Assembly (NCBI GenBank): GCA_046050145.1
Contig: JBJOQC010000029.1
Span: 1-6,783, forward strand
Reading direction: 5' to 3'
Length of the DNA stretch: 6,783 nt
From: CAYZPE01 sp046050145
GTDB lineage: Bacteria > Patescibacteriota > Minisyncoccia > Phycocordibacterales > CAYZPE01
Shown here: positions 1-4,904 of the stretch, piece by piece
Position numbering within the stretch: position 1 is the stretch's first letter
Layout: every line of letters begins with the position of its first letter
Notes under the pieces: model-generated
Seen by the model: the letters and a program-made list of their open reading frames with translations, nothing else
What the model was told of the DNA's origin: nothing
The model's database searches: none
Program-made: the position numbers and the translations under genes

Positions 1-106
1 AAAAATTTGAACAATTCAAGGCGCAGGCGAGCATTACGACCAAGCTGTAGTAAGCCTACTGCGCAGGAGTAAGCGGAGCCTGCAACGACGAAGTGTTCAA
101 ATTTTT
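1..106 (-). terminator. Large hairpin element after ssb, probable terminator or repeat element
   Basis: The sequence begins with AAAAATTTGAACA (1-13), and its exact reverse complement TGTTCAAATTTTT lies at 94-106, giving a perfect 13-bp inverted repeat. Nested inside are GCAGGC (23-28) against GCCTGC (78-83) and a small hairpin AGTA-AGCC-TACT (49-60). GCGCAG (21-26) could alternatively pair with CTGCGC (59-64). Short direct repeats are also present: GCGCAGG at 21-27 and 61-67, and ACGACnAAG at 36-44 and 85-93. On the minus strand it begins four bases after the ssb stop and ends in a T run, which suits a factor-independent terminator. The loop is far larger than usual, so it may instead be an interspersed repeat or structured RNA. 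The element may continue left of the window. Confidence 0.55.
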
Positions 107-110
107 CTAG

Positions 111-569
111 CTAAAAAGGTATGTCGTCTGGATTGATTTCTTCTTCTGGATACTCCACCGGAGCATCCTGTGGCTCTGGAGCAGCTCCACCCGCCTTCTT
201 AGCCCCACCTGCCGCAGGAGCGCCACTCGGAGCTCCACCTTCCTTACGAGGACCAAACTGTACTCGATCAGCAATGATCTCTGTACGGTAGTTTTTCTTG
301 CCATCTGGACCATCCCAGCTTCGTGTTTGCATTCTACCTTCTACCAAAAGAGAGCTTCCCTTTTTAATATACTGTGCAACCATTTCTGCCTGCTTACCAA
401 ACACAACAACGTTGTGATAGTCAGCACTCTCCTGTTTAACACCAGCTTTATCCTTCCAGACACGATTTGTAGCAAGAGAAAAGCTACACACCTTAATACC
501 TGAAGGAAGAGCTTTAATCTCAGGGTCGCGAGTAAGATTTCCTATAACTATAGCTTTATTGAGATACAT
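111..569 (-). CDS. ssb: Single-stranded DNA-binding protein SSB
   Basis: SSB binds single-stranded DNA during replication, recombination and repair, normally as a tetramer, and recruits partner enzymes through its C-terminal tip. From the ATG at 569 the product is 152 residues. An OB-fold occupies about residues 1-103 and opens with the family's typical MYLNKAIVIGNLTRDPEI. A flexible Gly/Ala/Pro-rich linker follows, and the protein ends in the acidic tip PDDIPF, so it is complete. The ATG start was chosen because it coincides with the conserved beginning of the SSB fold. An in-frame GTG at 599 would add ten residues and has the better Shine-Dalgarno context (AGGGCAGGA just before it), so the longer form is a real alternative. 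rpsF lies upstream on the same strand, as in the common rpsF-ssb-rpsR order, but here a strong terminator separates the two genes. The ssb gene therefore probably uses its own promoter near 620. rpsR, if conserved, would lie left of the window. Confidence 0.95.
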   Translation of the reverse strand: MYLNKAIVIGNLTRDPEIKALPSGIKVCSFSLATNRVWKDKAGVKQESADYHNVVVFGKQAEMVAQYIKKGSSLLVEGRMQTRSWDGPDGKKNYRTEIIADRVQFGPRKEGGAPSGAPAAGGAKKAGGAAPEPQDAPVEYPEEEINPDDIPF

Positions 570-617
570 AATATTTTTTAAAATGACAGAGTTATTCACT
601 CCTGCCCTAATAAGATT

Positions 618-623
618 ACTATA
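618..623 (-). promoter_or_regulatory. Probable ssb promoter -10 box (TATAGT)
   Basis: On the minus strand TATAGT matches the sigma-70 -10 consensus at five of six positions and lies between the rpsF terminator and ssb. Initiation seven bases downstream would fall at an A near 611. This leaves a 12-nt leader with an AGGGCAGGA ribosome-binding sequence before the GTG at 599. No convincing -35 box is seen at the expected distance. Confidence 0.45.
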
Positions 624-660
624 CTACAAATCAGCCTCGGAGACCGTATTGACACACAAT

Positions 661-694
661 AAAAAAACCCGCTTAAAGGTAAGCGGGTTTTTTA
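661..694 (-). terminator. Intrinsic terminator of rpsF
   Basis: CCCGCTTA (668-675) pairs perfectly with TAAGCGGG (680-687) across the tetraloop AAGG. The stem is flanked by an A run on the left and a T run on the right. On the minus strand the GC-rich stem is followed by seven T residues, the classic intrinsic terminator form, about ten bases after the rpsF stop. The symmetric A/T flanks also allow termination in the plus direction. Its position between rpsF and ssb implies that the two genes are at least partly uncoupled. Confidence 0.92.
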
Positions 695-703
695 TTTTCT
701 CTT

Positions 704-1195
704 TTATTCAACAATAAGCTTGTCGATACTTTCGTCAATCACCTCTGGAGAGGCTTCCACAGGATCTCCATCCTTTTTATCATCAGACTTCTTTACATGA
801 GCAACCTTAGGCTGAACAAGAGTGTTTTCTCGGACAGTTTCAATAATCATTGAACGGAGGATATTTTGTGATCCATCGAGATCTTTCTTAAGTCCTCCAA
901 TAGAACTTGAATTCATTTCAAACTTAACCCAACCAAAATAAGCATCAGTAAACTTCTCTTTCTTTACACCAAATACCTTAAACATTGCGTATGCGAGAGG
1001 TCGAAGCTTTGGCATGTCTTCAGAGATGAAGACGCCTCCATGCTTTTCAATAGTAGATTTTATAGCAGCAAATTCCTTCGCCACATCATCCTGCACAACA
1101 GAAGAAACGATATTAAAAGCCACTTCGTATATACGAGATACGGCTTCTTTCGCTTCTGGTGCAACTATTTCATCTTTTTCTACAACTTTTTCCAT
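704..1195 (-). CDS. rpsF: 30S ribosomal protein S6, with extended termini
   Basis: S6 is a small-subunit protein that pairs with S18 on the platform of the 30S ribosome. The 163-residue product is longer than typical bacterial S6 (about 95-135 residues). The S6 fold occupies about residues 21-120: the first strand RIYEVAFNIVSS, a helix, the turn around KHGGVFIS, the basic LRPLAYAMFKV stretch, the FGWVKFEM strand, and the final helix LKKDLDGSQNILRSMII. A roughly 20-residue acidic N-terminal extension and a 40-residue charged tail ending in KLIVE flank the fold, as is common in Patescibacteria. The ATG at 1195 lacks a clear Shine-Dalgarno sequence, and a TATGAT -10-like box sits 11 bases upstream, so the leader is probably very short. 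There is no room for the S6:S18 leader RNA motif of many bacteria, and its CCG signature is not seen. The gene ends just before a strong terminator that separates it from ssb. Confidence 0.92.
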   Translation of the reverse strand: MEKVVEKDEIVAPEAKEAVSRIYEVAFNIVSSVVQDDVAKEFAAIKSTIEKHGGVFISEDMPKLRPLAYAMFKVFGVKKEKFTDAYFGWVKFEMNSSSIGGLKKDLDGSQNILRSMIIETVRENTLVQPKVAHVKKSDDKKDGDPVEASPEVIDESIDKLIVE

Positions 1196-1206
1196 TTCGA
1201 GAGCTT

Positions 1207-1212
1207 ATCATA
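1207..1212 (-). promoter_or_regulatory. Probable rpsF promoter -10 box (TATGAT)
   Basis: TATGAT on the minus strand matches the -10 consensus at five of six positions and ends 11 bases before the rpsF ATG. Initiation near 1200 would leave a leader of about five bases with no Shine-Dalgarno sequence. No good -35 hexamer is seen at 16-18 bases. Confidence 0.4.
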
Positions 1213-1237
1213 TATTGATTTTATTGCAACTATAAGA

Positions 1238-1256
1238 CACCTCGTTTAGCGAGGTG
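1238..1256 (-). terminator. Possible tatD terminator hairpin
   Basis: CACCTCG (1238-1244) and CGAGGTG (1250-1256) form a perfect 7-bp GC-rich stem with a 5-nt loop, starting four bases after the tatD stop. On the minus strand it is followed by TCTTATAGTT, which is T-rich but not a clean U tract. It is therefore a plausible but weak intrinsic terminator, or a processing or stabilising hairpin between tatD and rpsF. Confidence 0.55.
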
Positions 1257-1260
1257 AAAC

Positions 1261-2097
1261 CTAGCTAAGCTTAAAGAAATTAAGAGCGTTCAAAACAAGC
1301 TGTGGGCGCACTTTTTCAAAGTCTTCACCTCTAATTTCGGCAATTTTTTTGACCACCTCTTGTACATAGACAGGCTCGTTGCGCTTACCTCTAAAAGGAG
1401 CTGGTGTCACATACGGACAGTCAGTTTCTGACATTATTCGATCAAGTGGCACGAAACGAACCACTTCTTCGTATTGTTTAGCAAAAGTTATAACCCCCGT
1501 AAATGAAAGATGTCCTCCTAATTCTAAAATCTCCTTAGCTTCCTCTATAGAACCTGCAAAAAAATGGAAATTAAATGGAACCTTTGCATGTTCTTTCAAA
1601 ATCTTACAGGCATCTTTGTATGCAGACCTCTCTTGAGAGGATCTCACGTGAAGCATGAGTGGCTTTCCTACCCTATTTGCAATATCAATATGTTTTATAA
1701 AAACGTCTGTTTGTTTTTCAACACTACCTTCCTCGAGATGAAAATAGTCGAGTCCACATTCACCGATTGCCACAACCTTCTCATACTTTGCTAATTCTTC
1801 GTAAAAAGCAGAGTCGAACTCTTCACCTCGAGACGTAAAAGCTTTTCCACCCTCCCCAAGCTCTGCTTCATCATGATATGACTTGCCTGTATGTACTGGG
1901 TGAAGACCAATAACTGCATACATACCTTTTTCATACTTTTCTGCGAGTTCTACTGCAGATTTTGAGGTATCTTGCTGAGTCCCAACATTTATCACAAATA
2001 CACCCGCATCATGTGCTCTTTGAGCTGTTTCTGCCCGATCAGCATCAAATGCCGAGAAATTGATATGGGAGTGGATGTCGAAAAATTGAGGTGTCAT
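1261..2097 (-). CDS. tatD: TatD-family metal-dependent hydrolase (DNase)
   Basis: TatD proteins are TIM-barrel metallohydrolases of the amidohydrolase superfamily. Characterised members act as cytosolic 3'-5' exonucleases or DNases in repair and DNA turnover. From the ATG at 2097 the product is 278 residues, close to the family norm. Metal-site motifs are visible in order: DIHSH (Asp7, His9, His11), GECGLDY (Glu113), LHVR (His150), HFFAGS (His178) and SETDCP (Asp226). The conserved APFRGKRNEP segment follows the last motif. The frame is open for 47 more codons upstream. Those codons run antisense into the neighbouring ATP-grasp gene and are not TatD-like, so the start directly before the DxHxH strand is preferred. 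There is no Shine-Dalgarno sequence before this ATG; instead a TACTAT -10-like box ends seven bases upstream. The segment around residues 70-95 is somewhat long and acidic. The exact substrate in this organism is unknown. Confidence 0.93.
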   Translation of the reverse strand: MTPQFFDIHSHINFSAFDADRAETAQRAHDAGVFVINVGTQQDTSKSAVELAEKYEKGMYAVIGLHPVHTGKSYHDEAELGEGGKAFTSRGEEFDSAFYEELAKYEKVVAIGECGLDYFHLEEGSVEKQTDVFIKHIDIANRVGKPLMLHVRSSQERSAYKDACKILKEHAKVPFNFHFFAGSIEEAKEILELGGHLSFTGVITFAKQYEEVVRFVPLDRIMSETDCPYVTPAPFRGKRNEPVYVQEVVKKIAEIRGEDFEKVRPQLVLNALNFFKLS

Positions 2098-2100
2098 GAA

Positions 2101-2110
2101 TACTATAGTA
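2101..2110. promoter_or_regulatory. Shared palindromic -10 element of divergent tatD and ATP-grasp promoters
   Basis: TACTATAGTA is its own reverse complement and sits in the 39-nt gap between the divergent starts at 2097 (minus) and 2137 (plus). Each strand reads both TACTAT and TATAGT, each a good -10 match. On the plus strand TCGAAA (2078-2083) is a 4/6 match to the -35 box, 17 bases before TACTAT. On the minus strand initiation would fall essentially at the tatD ATG. The palindrome and spacing are observed; promoter function is inferred. Confidence 0.5.
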
Positions 2111-2121
2111 CTAGAAAAAGT

Positions 2122-2127
2122 GGTAGG
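2122..2127 (+). promoter_or_regulatory. Ribosome-binding site deciding the ATP-grasp gene start
   Basis: GGTAGG lies nine bases before the ATG at 2137 but directly abuts the in-frame ATG at 2128. The spacing favours 2137 as the translation start of the ATP-grasp gene. Confidence 0.5.
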
Positions 2128-2136
2128 ATGCCTGCA

Positions 2137-2928
2137 ATGATAAGCAACATCGAGTGTCTGATCGAAGCCTGTAAGGAACTCAAAATTCCCTATTCCTTTC
2201 TCGATAAAAATAAAAACTGCGTTGCGGTTGGTAAGCAACCCTTTTCTTATTTCATAAACGCTTCAAATCCACTAAATAATGAGAGCGTAGCTGTACTTGT
2301 GAAGGACAAAGAATTTGCTTACAAAGCACTTGAAGGAAGTGTTCAAATGCCCTACACAAAAGCGTATTTTGATCCTGCGCACGACGAATATGGTTCATAT
2401 AAAACCTTTACCTCAGAGCAAGAAATACTTGAAGACATTGCAAAGTCTTTTGAGCTACCGCTCATGCTGAAAAGAAATAAAGGTGCACGCACGGTTCATG
2501 TATTTAAATGCAGTACGAAAGAAGAAGCAGGAAAAGCACTTAACACAATCTTTGATCAAAAAAATAAAGATTATGACTATGTTGCCTTAGCTCAAACATT
2601 TATTCCTTCAAACACAGAGTACCGGGTTATCGTTCTCGATGGAGCAATTGAGCTTGTATATAAAAAAAATTTAGACGTCGGTGAAGCAAAACAGGTTATC
2701 GATTCTGTACTTATACAAAAAATCCAGAACTTTATTGATCCTATTTTTAAAACTATTCCCCTACGCTGGAGTGGTCTCGACATAATTTCCGGAACAGACG
2801 GCAACTTACACCTTCTCGAACTCAACTCCAAACCAGGCTTTGGATATTTTCTCCAAAATCACGATAAGAAAATTATTGTTGAGATTTATAAAAATATATT
2901 AAAAAAGCTTTTAGCTTCTAGCTGTTAA
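2137..2928 (+). CDS. RimK-like ATP-grasp ligase family protein
   Basis: ATP-grasp enzymes couple ATP hydrolysis to ligation of a carboxylate to an amine or similar nucleophile through an acylphosphate. From the ATG at 2137 the product is 263 residues. The N-terminal part (about 1-60) resembles the pre-ATP-grasp region of RimK or cyanophycin-synthetase-like ligases, including NNESVAVLVKDKEFAYKAL, comparable to the NESVA...DK helix of E. coli RimK. Lys112 sits in the LMLKRNKGAR strand, Arg163 in EYRVIVLDG, and the Mg-binding residues Asp215 (GLDII), Glu228 and Asn230 (LLELNSKPG) are present. The glycine-rich nucleotide loop is reduced to NKGARTVHV, and the usual hinge Glu appears as Thr in AQTFI. 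It is the only plus-strand gene, divergent from tatD and convergent with a hypothetical gene. The substrate cannot be read from sequence; peptide, amino-acid or S6-tail ligation are possibilities. Upstream in-frame ATGs at 1972 and 2128 were rejected on overlap and spacing. Confidence 0.83.
   Translation: MISNIECLIEACKELKIPYSFLDKNKNCVAVGKQPFSYFINASNPLNNESVAVLVKDKEFAYKALEGSVQMPYTKAYFDPAHDEYGSYKTFTSEQEILEDIAKSFELPLMLKRNKGARTVHVFKCSTKEEAGKALNTIFDQKNKDYDYVALAQTFIPSNTEYRVIVLDGAIELVYKKNLDVGEAKQVIDSVLIQKIQNFIDPIFKTIPLRWSGLDIISGTDGNLHLLELNSKPGFGYFLQNHDKKIIVEIYKNILKKLLASSC
2903..2919 (-). terminator. Weak hairpin with T run between convergent genes
   Basis: On the minus strand AGAAGCT-AAA-AGCTTTT can form a short stem (five Watson-Crick pairs plus a G-T and an A-T pair) running into T residues. 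It lies about 40 bases past the stop of the hypothetical gene and inside the last codons of the ATP-grasp gene. It could end the metG-hypothetical transcript, but the stem is short and AT-rich. Confidence 0.25.
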
Positions 2929-2956
2929 GTTTTAGAATTTATAAAAAATTTAATAG

Positions 2957-3421
2957 TTATCTCGGGGTTATGTTTATATCAAAAAAATGCGAGAGAACCC
3001 AAATTGAAATTATAGGTATGACCCATGAAATAAGCTGTTGAATATGTGGGTTATTGTAAAAATGTTTCCAGTAATAAACAGGACTGACAAACTCCAAACC
3101 CTTCCCAGTTACAACCAGATGTTTTTCCGAAGTTGTAGGAGGTTTGATATATCCATTTCCAATACATAATTCTATAGCATATTCAATTTTTGAATGAAAT
3201 GTTTTTAAATATTGAGGCCTAATCTTCTTAAGTAACCATTTAAGAAAACGACTCACTTTATTTGAGTAACAAAATTCATCAGCAAAAAGTATAGAGATAA
3301 ACTTATCTTGAGGAATTCCACCCTTAAAGCGAGTAAGGTTATAAATAAAAAAACCTTGATCTAGCCAGCGAAGTTTATGTAGCCGTTTGACAACTTTTCT
3401 TTGAGTAATAAACAAAATCAT
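2957..3421 (-). CDS. Hypothetical protein with C-terminal membrane segment
   Basis: The family is not recognised. From the ATG at 3421 the product is 154 residues; a GTG codon immediately before it (3424) is an alternative start. The N-terminal half is basic and aromatic (around KRLHKLRWLDQGFFIYNLTRFKG in several short motifs). The segment at about residues 76-113 has the spacing of a winged-helix end: a helix IEYAIELCIGNGYI, then a wing ending LVVTGKGLEF. A single hydrophobic stretch at about 128-147 (LISWVIPIISIWVLSHFF) is a likely membrane anchor near the C-terminus. The start lies four bases (or one, for the GTG) after the metG stop, so it is almost certainly cotranscribed and perhaps translationally coupled with metG. 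No clear Shine-Dalgarno sequence is present. The DNA-binding reading is inference from pattern alone. Coding is supported by an intact 155-codon frame and by tight packing with metG. Confidence 0.65.
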   Translation of the reverse strand: MILFITQRKVVKRLHKLRWLDQGFFIYNLTRFKGGIPQDKFISILFADEFCYSNKVSRFLKWLLKKIRPQYLKTFHSKIEYAIELCIGNGYIKPPTTSEKHLVVTGKGLEFVSPVYYWKHFYNNPHIQQLISWVIPIISIWVLSHFFDINITPR

Positions 3422-3425
3422 CACT

Positions 3426-4868
3426 TTAATCTTTTCTTAAAAAAAGTGGTGTCTCTGGCATTTTATTTGCCTTGATAGCCTCTTTTATTTTCTCTGAAGT
3501 TTGCGGAAGAAGCGGGACCAACATATTAGCAATCAAATAAAGTCCAACGACCAAATCGTTGATTATTCTCTTTGCTTCTTCTGGATTAGTTTTTACCATT
3601 TTAAATGGTTGAGTTTCTTGAATTTTCCTATCTAACTCAGAAATATAATGCCATGTTATATGCGCCACCCTTTGTAGATCAAAATTGTCTATTGAAGATA
3701 TATAATCCGGTGGAAGATCTAGGGGTGAAATACTCGGCGGCTTATCTAGATTTGTTTCTGCCATTTTCATAATACGAGATGTGAGATTGCCAATTCCATT
3801 CGCCAAGTTTGCATTGTAAGCAGACTTAAAAAGCTCCACCGTAAACGGACTGTCTTCAAAGGAATTTAGTTCGCGGAGAACAAAATAACGGAGCGCATCA
3901 GTGCCGTACTCTTTTACAATATCGTACGGATTAATTACATTTCCCAAAGACTTACTCATCTTGATACCACCCTCACCTGTTACAAACCCATCAATGACAA
4001 TATGATCTGTTGGTTTAATACCCACAGCCAAAAGCATAGCCTGCCACATTGCAGACTGCTGACGGAGATTGTCTTTACCAGCGTACTGTACTGTTTCCCC
4101 TTCTTCCCAGAAAGAATTAAACACCTCCTTATTTTCTGGCCAACCTAAGGTTGAAATATAGTTTACAAGAGCATCAAACCACACATACATAACATGCTCA
4201 CTGTCATCAGGCACAGCTACACCCCATGGCATTTTTGTTTTAAGACGGGAAATACTAAAGTCCTCAAGTCCCCTTTCAACAAAGGCTTTTATTTCATTGA
4301 AACGAAAATCCGGAATAACTAGTGTTGGATTTTTCTTGTACAGGTCGAGAAGTGGTTTTTGAAATTCTGAAAACTTAAAAAAGTAATTCTCTTCATCAAT
4401 GAGTTCTATGTCACGATTTGGGTGGATCGGACATTTACCATCCACAAGCTCACTGTCAGTCTTTTCAAGTTCACATCCAACACAATATTTTATACTGTAC
4501 TGTTTTTTATATATAAATCCTTTTTCTTTACACTGTTTCCAAAACTCCTGCGCTGCCTTTTTGTGATTACTATCTGTTGTACGAATAAAATGGAGGTCAG
4601 AACTTAAACCCAAAACCTCTTTAAGTCCTTTGAATTTTTCTGCGTATTCATCTACATAGCTTTGTGTATCTTTTCCCGCCTCAAGAGCTCTTTCATGTAT
4701 TTTTGCGCCATGCTCATCAGTACCGGTATTAAAAAATACTTCACACCCCTGGCCTTTCTTAAAACGTGCAATCGCGTCTGCACGAATAATTTCCATCGCA
4801 AAACCAACATGTGGATCAGAGTTTACGTACGGAAGCGTTGTGGTTATGTAGAAGTTTTTTGAAGACAT
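3426..4868 (-). CDS. metG: Methionyl-tRNA synthetase
   Basis: This cytosolic enzyme charges tRNA-Met, including the initiator, with methionine. The 480-residue product has the class I Rossmann fold starting at FYITTTLPYVNSDPHVGF, where HVGF (20-23) replaces HIGH. It has the TGTDEHG motif (48-54), a connective-peptide zinc knuckle of the Thermus type (Cys129, Cys132, Cys146, His149), WFDALVNYIS (230-239), GKDNLRQQSAMW (264-275) and the KMSKS loop (303-307). An alpha-helical anticodon-binding domain fills about residues 345-465. No C-terminal tRNA-binding (EMAP-like) domain is present, so this is the short single-knuckle form. The ATG at 4868 starts right at the fold, has no Shine-Dalgarno sequence, and has TATACT ending exactly six bases upstream, implying a leaderless mRNA. 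A small hypothetical gene follows after one to four bases. Two active-site histidines known from E. coli are replaced (Phe23, Gln271); this is probably a clade feature rather than inactivation. Confidence 0.97.
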   Translation of the reverse strand: MSSKNFYITTTLPYVNSDPHVGFAMEIIRADAIARFKKGQGCEVFFNTGTDEHGAKIHERALEAGKDTQSYVDEYAEKFKGLKEVLGLSSDLHFIRTTDSNHKKAAQEFWKQCKEKGFIYKKQYSIKYCVGCELEKTDSELVDGKCPIHPNRDIELIDEENYFFKFSEFQKPLLDLYKKNPTLVIPDFRFNEIKAFVERGLEDFSISRLKTKMPWGVAVPDDSEHVMYVWFDALVNYISTLGWPENKEVFNSFWEEGETVQYAGKDNLRQQSAMWQAMLLAVGIKPTDHIVIDGFVTGEGGIKMSKSLGNVINPYDIVKEYGTDALRYFVLRELNSFEDSPFTVELFKSAYNANLANGIGNLTSRIMKMAETNLDKPPSISPLDLPPDYISSIDNFDLQRVAHITWHYISELDRKIQETQPFKMVKTNPEEAKRIINDLVVGLYLIANMLVPLLPQTSEKIKEAIKANKMPETPLFLRKD

Positions 4869-4874
4869 GAAATA

Positions 4875-4880
4875 AGTATA
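4875..4880 (-). promoter_or_regulatory. Probable metG promoter -10 box (TATACT), leaderless
   Basis: TATACT on the minus strand is a five-of-six -10 match, followed by exactly six bases (TATTTC) and then the metG ATG. Standard spacing puts the transcription start on the A of the start codon. The -35 region would overlap the end of the upstream AI-2E gene and is not convincing. Confidence 0.5.
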
Positions 4881-4904
4881 CGCAAAAGCAAACCTTTCGC
4901 TAGA

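Noticed and set aside
649..678. Plus-strand TTGACA (649-654) as a promoter -35 box
   Set aside because: There is no acceptable -10 box at 16-18 bases; the region is the rpsF terminator stem and no plus-strand gene follows.
1196..1260. S6:S18-binding leader RNA upstream of rpsF
   Set aside because: The gap is only 65 bases, contains a tatD hairpin and a -10-like box near the start, and no CCG-containing motif is seen.
1972..2136. Upstream extension of the ATP-grasp frame to the ATG at 1972
   Set aside because: It would overlap more than 120 bases of tatD coding for the conserved DxHxH end, the added residues look non-domain-like, and a good ribosome-binding site supports 2137.
2098..2238. 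47-codon N-terminal extension of TatD
   Set aside because: It runs antisense to the N-terminal coding part of the ATP-grasp gene, and TatD proteins begin almost directly at the DxHxH strand.
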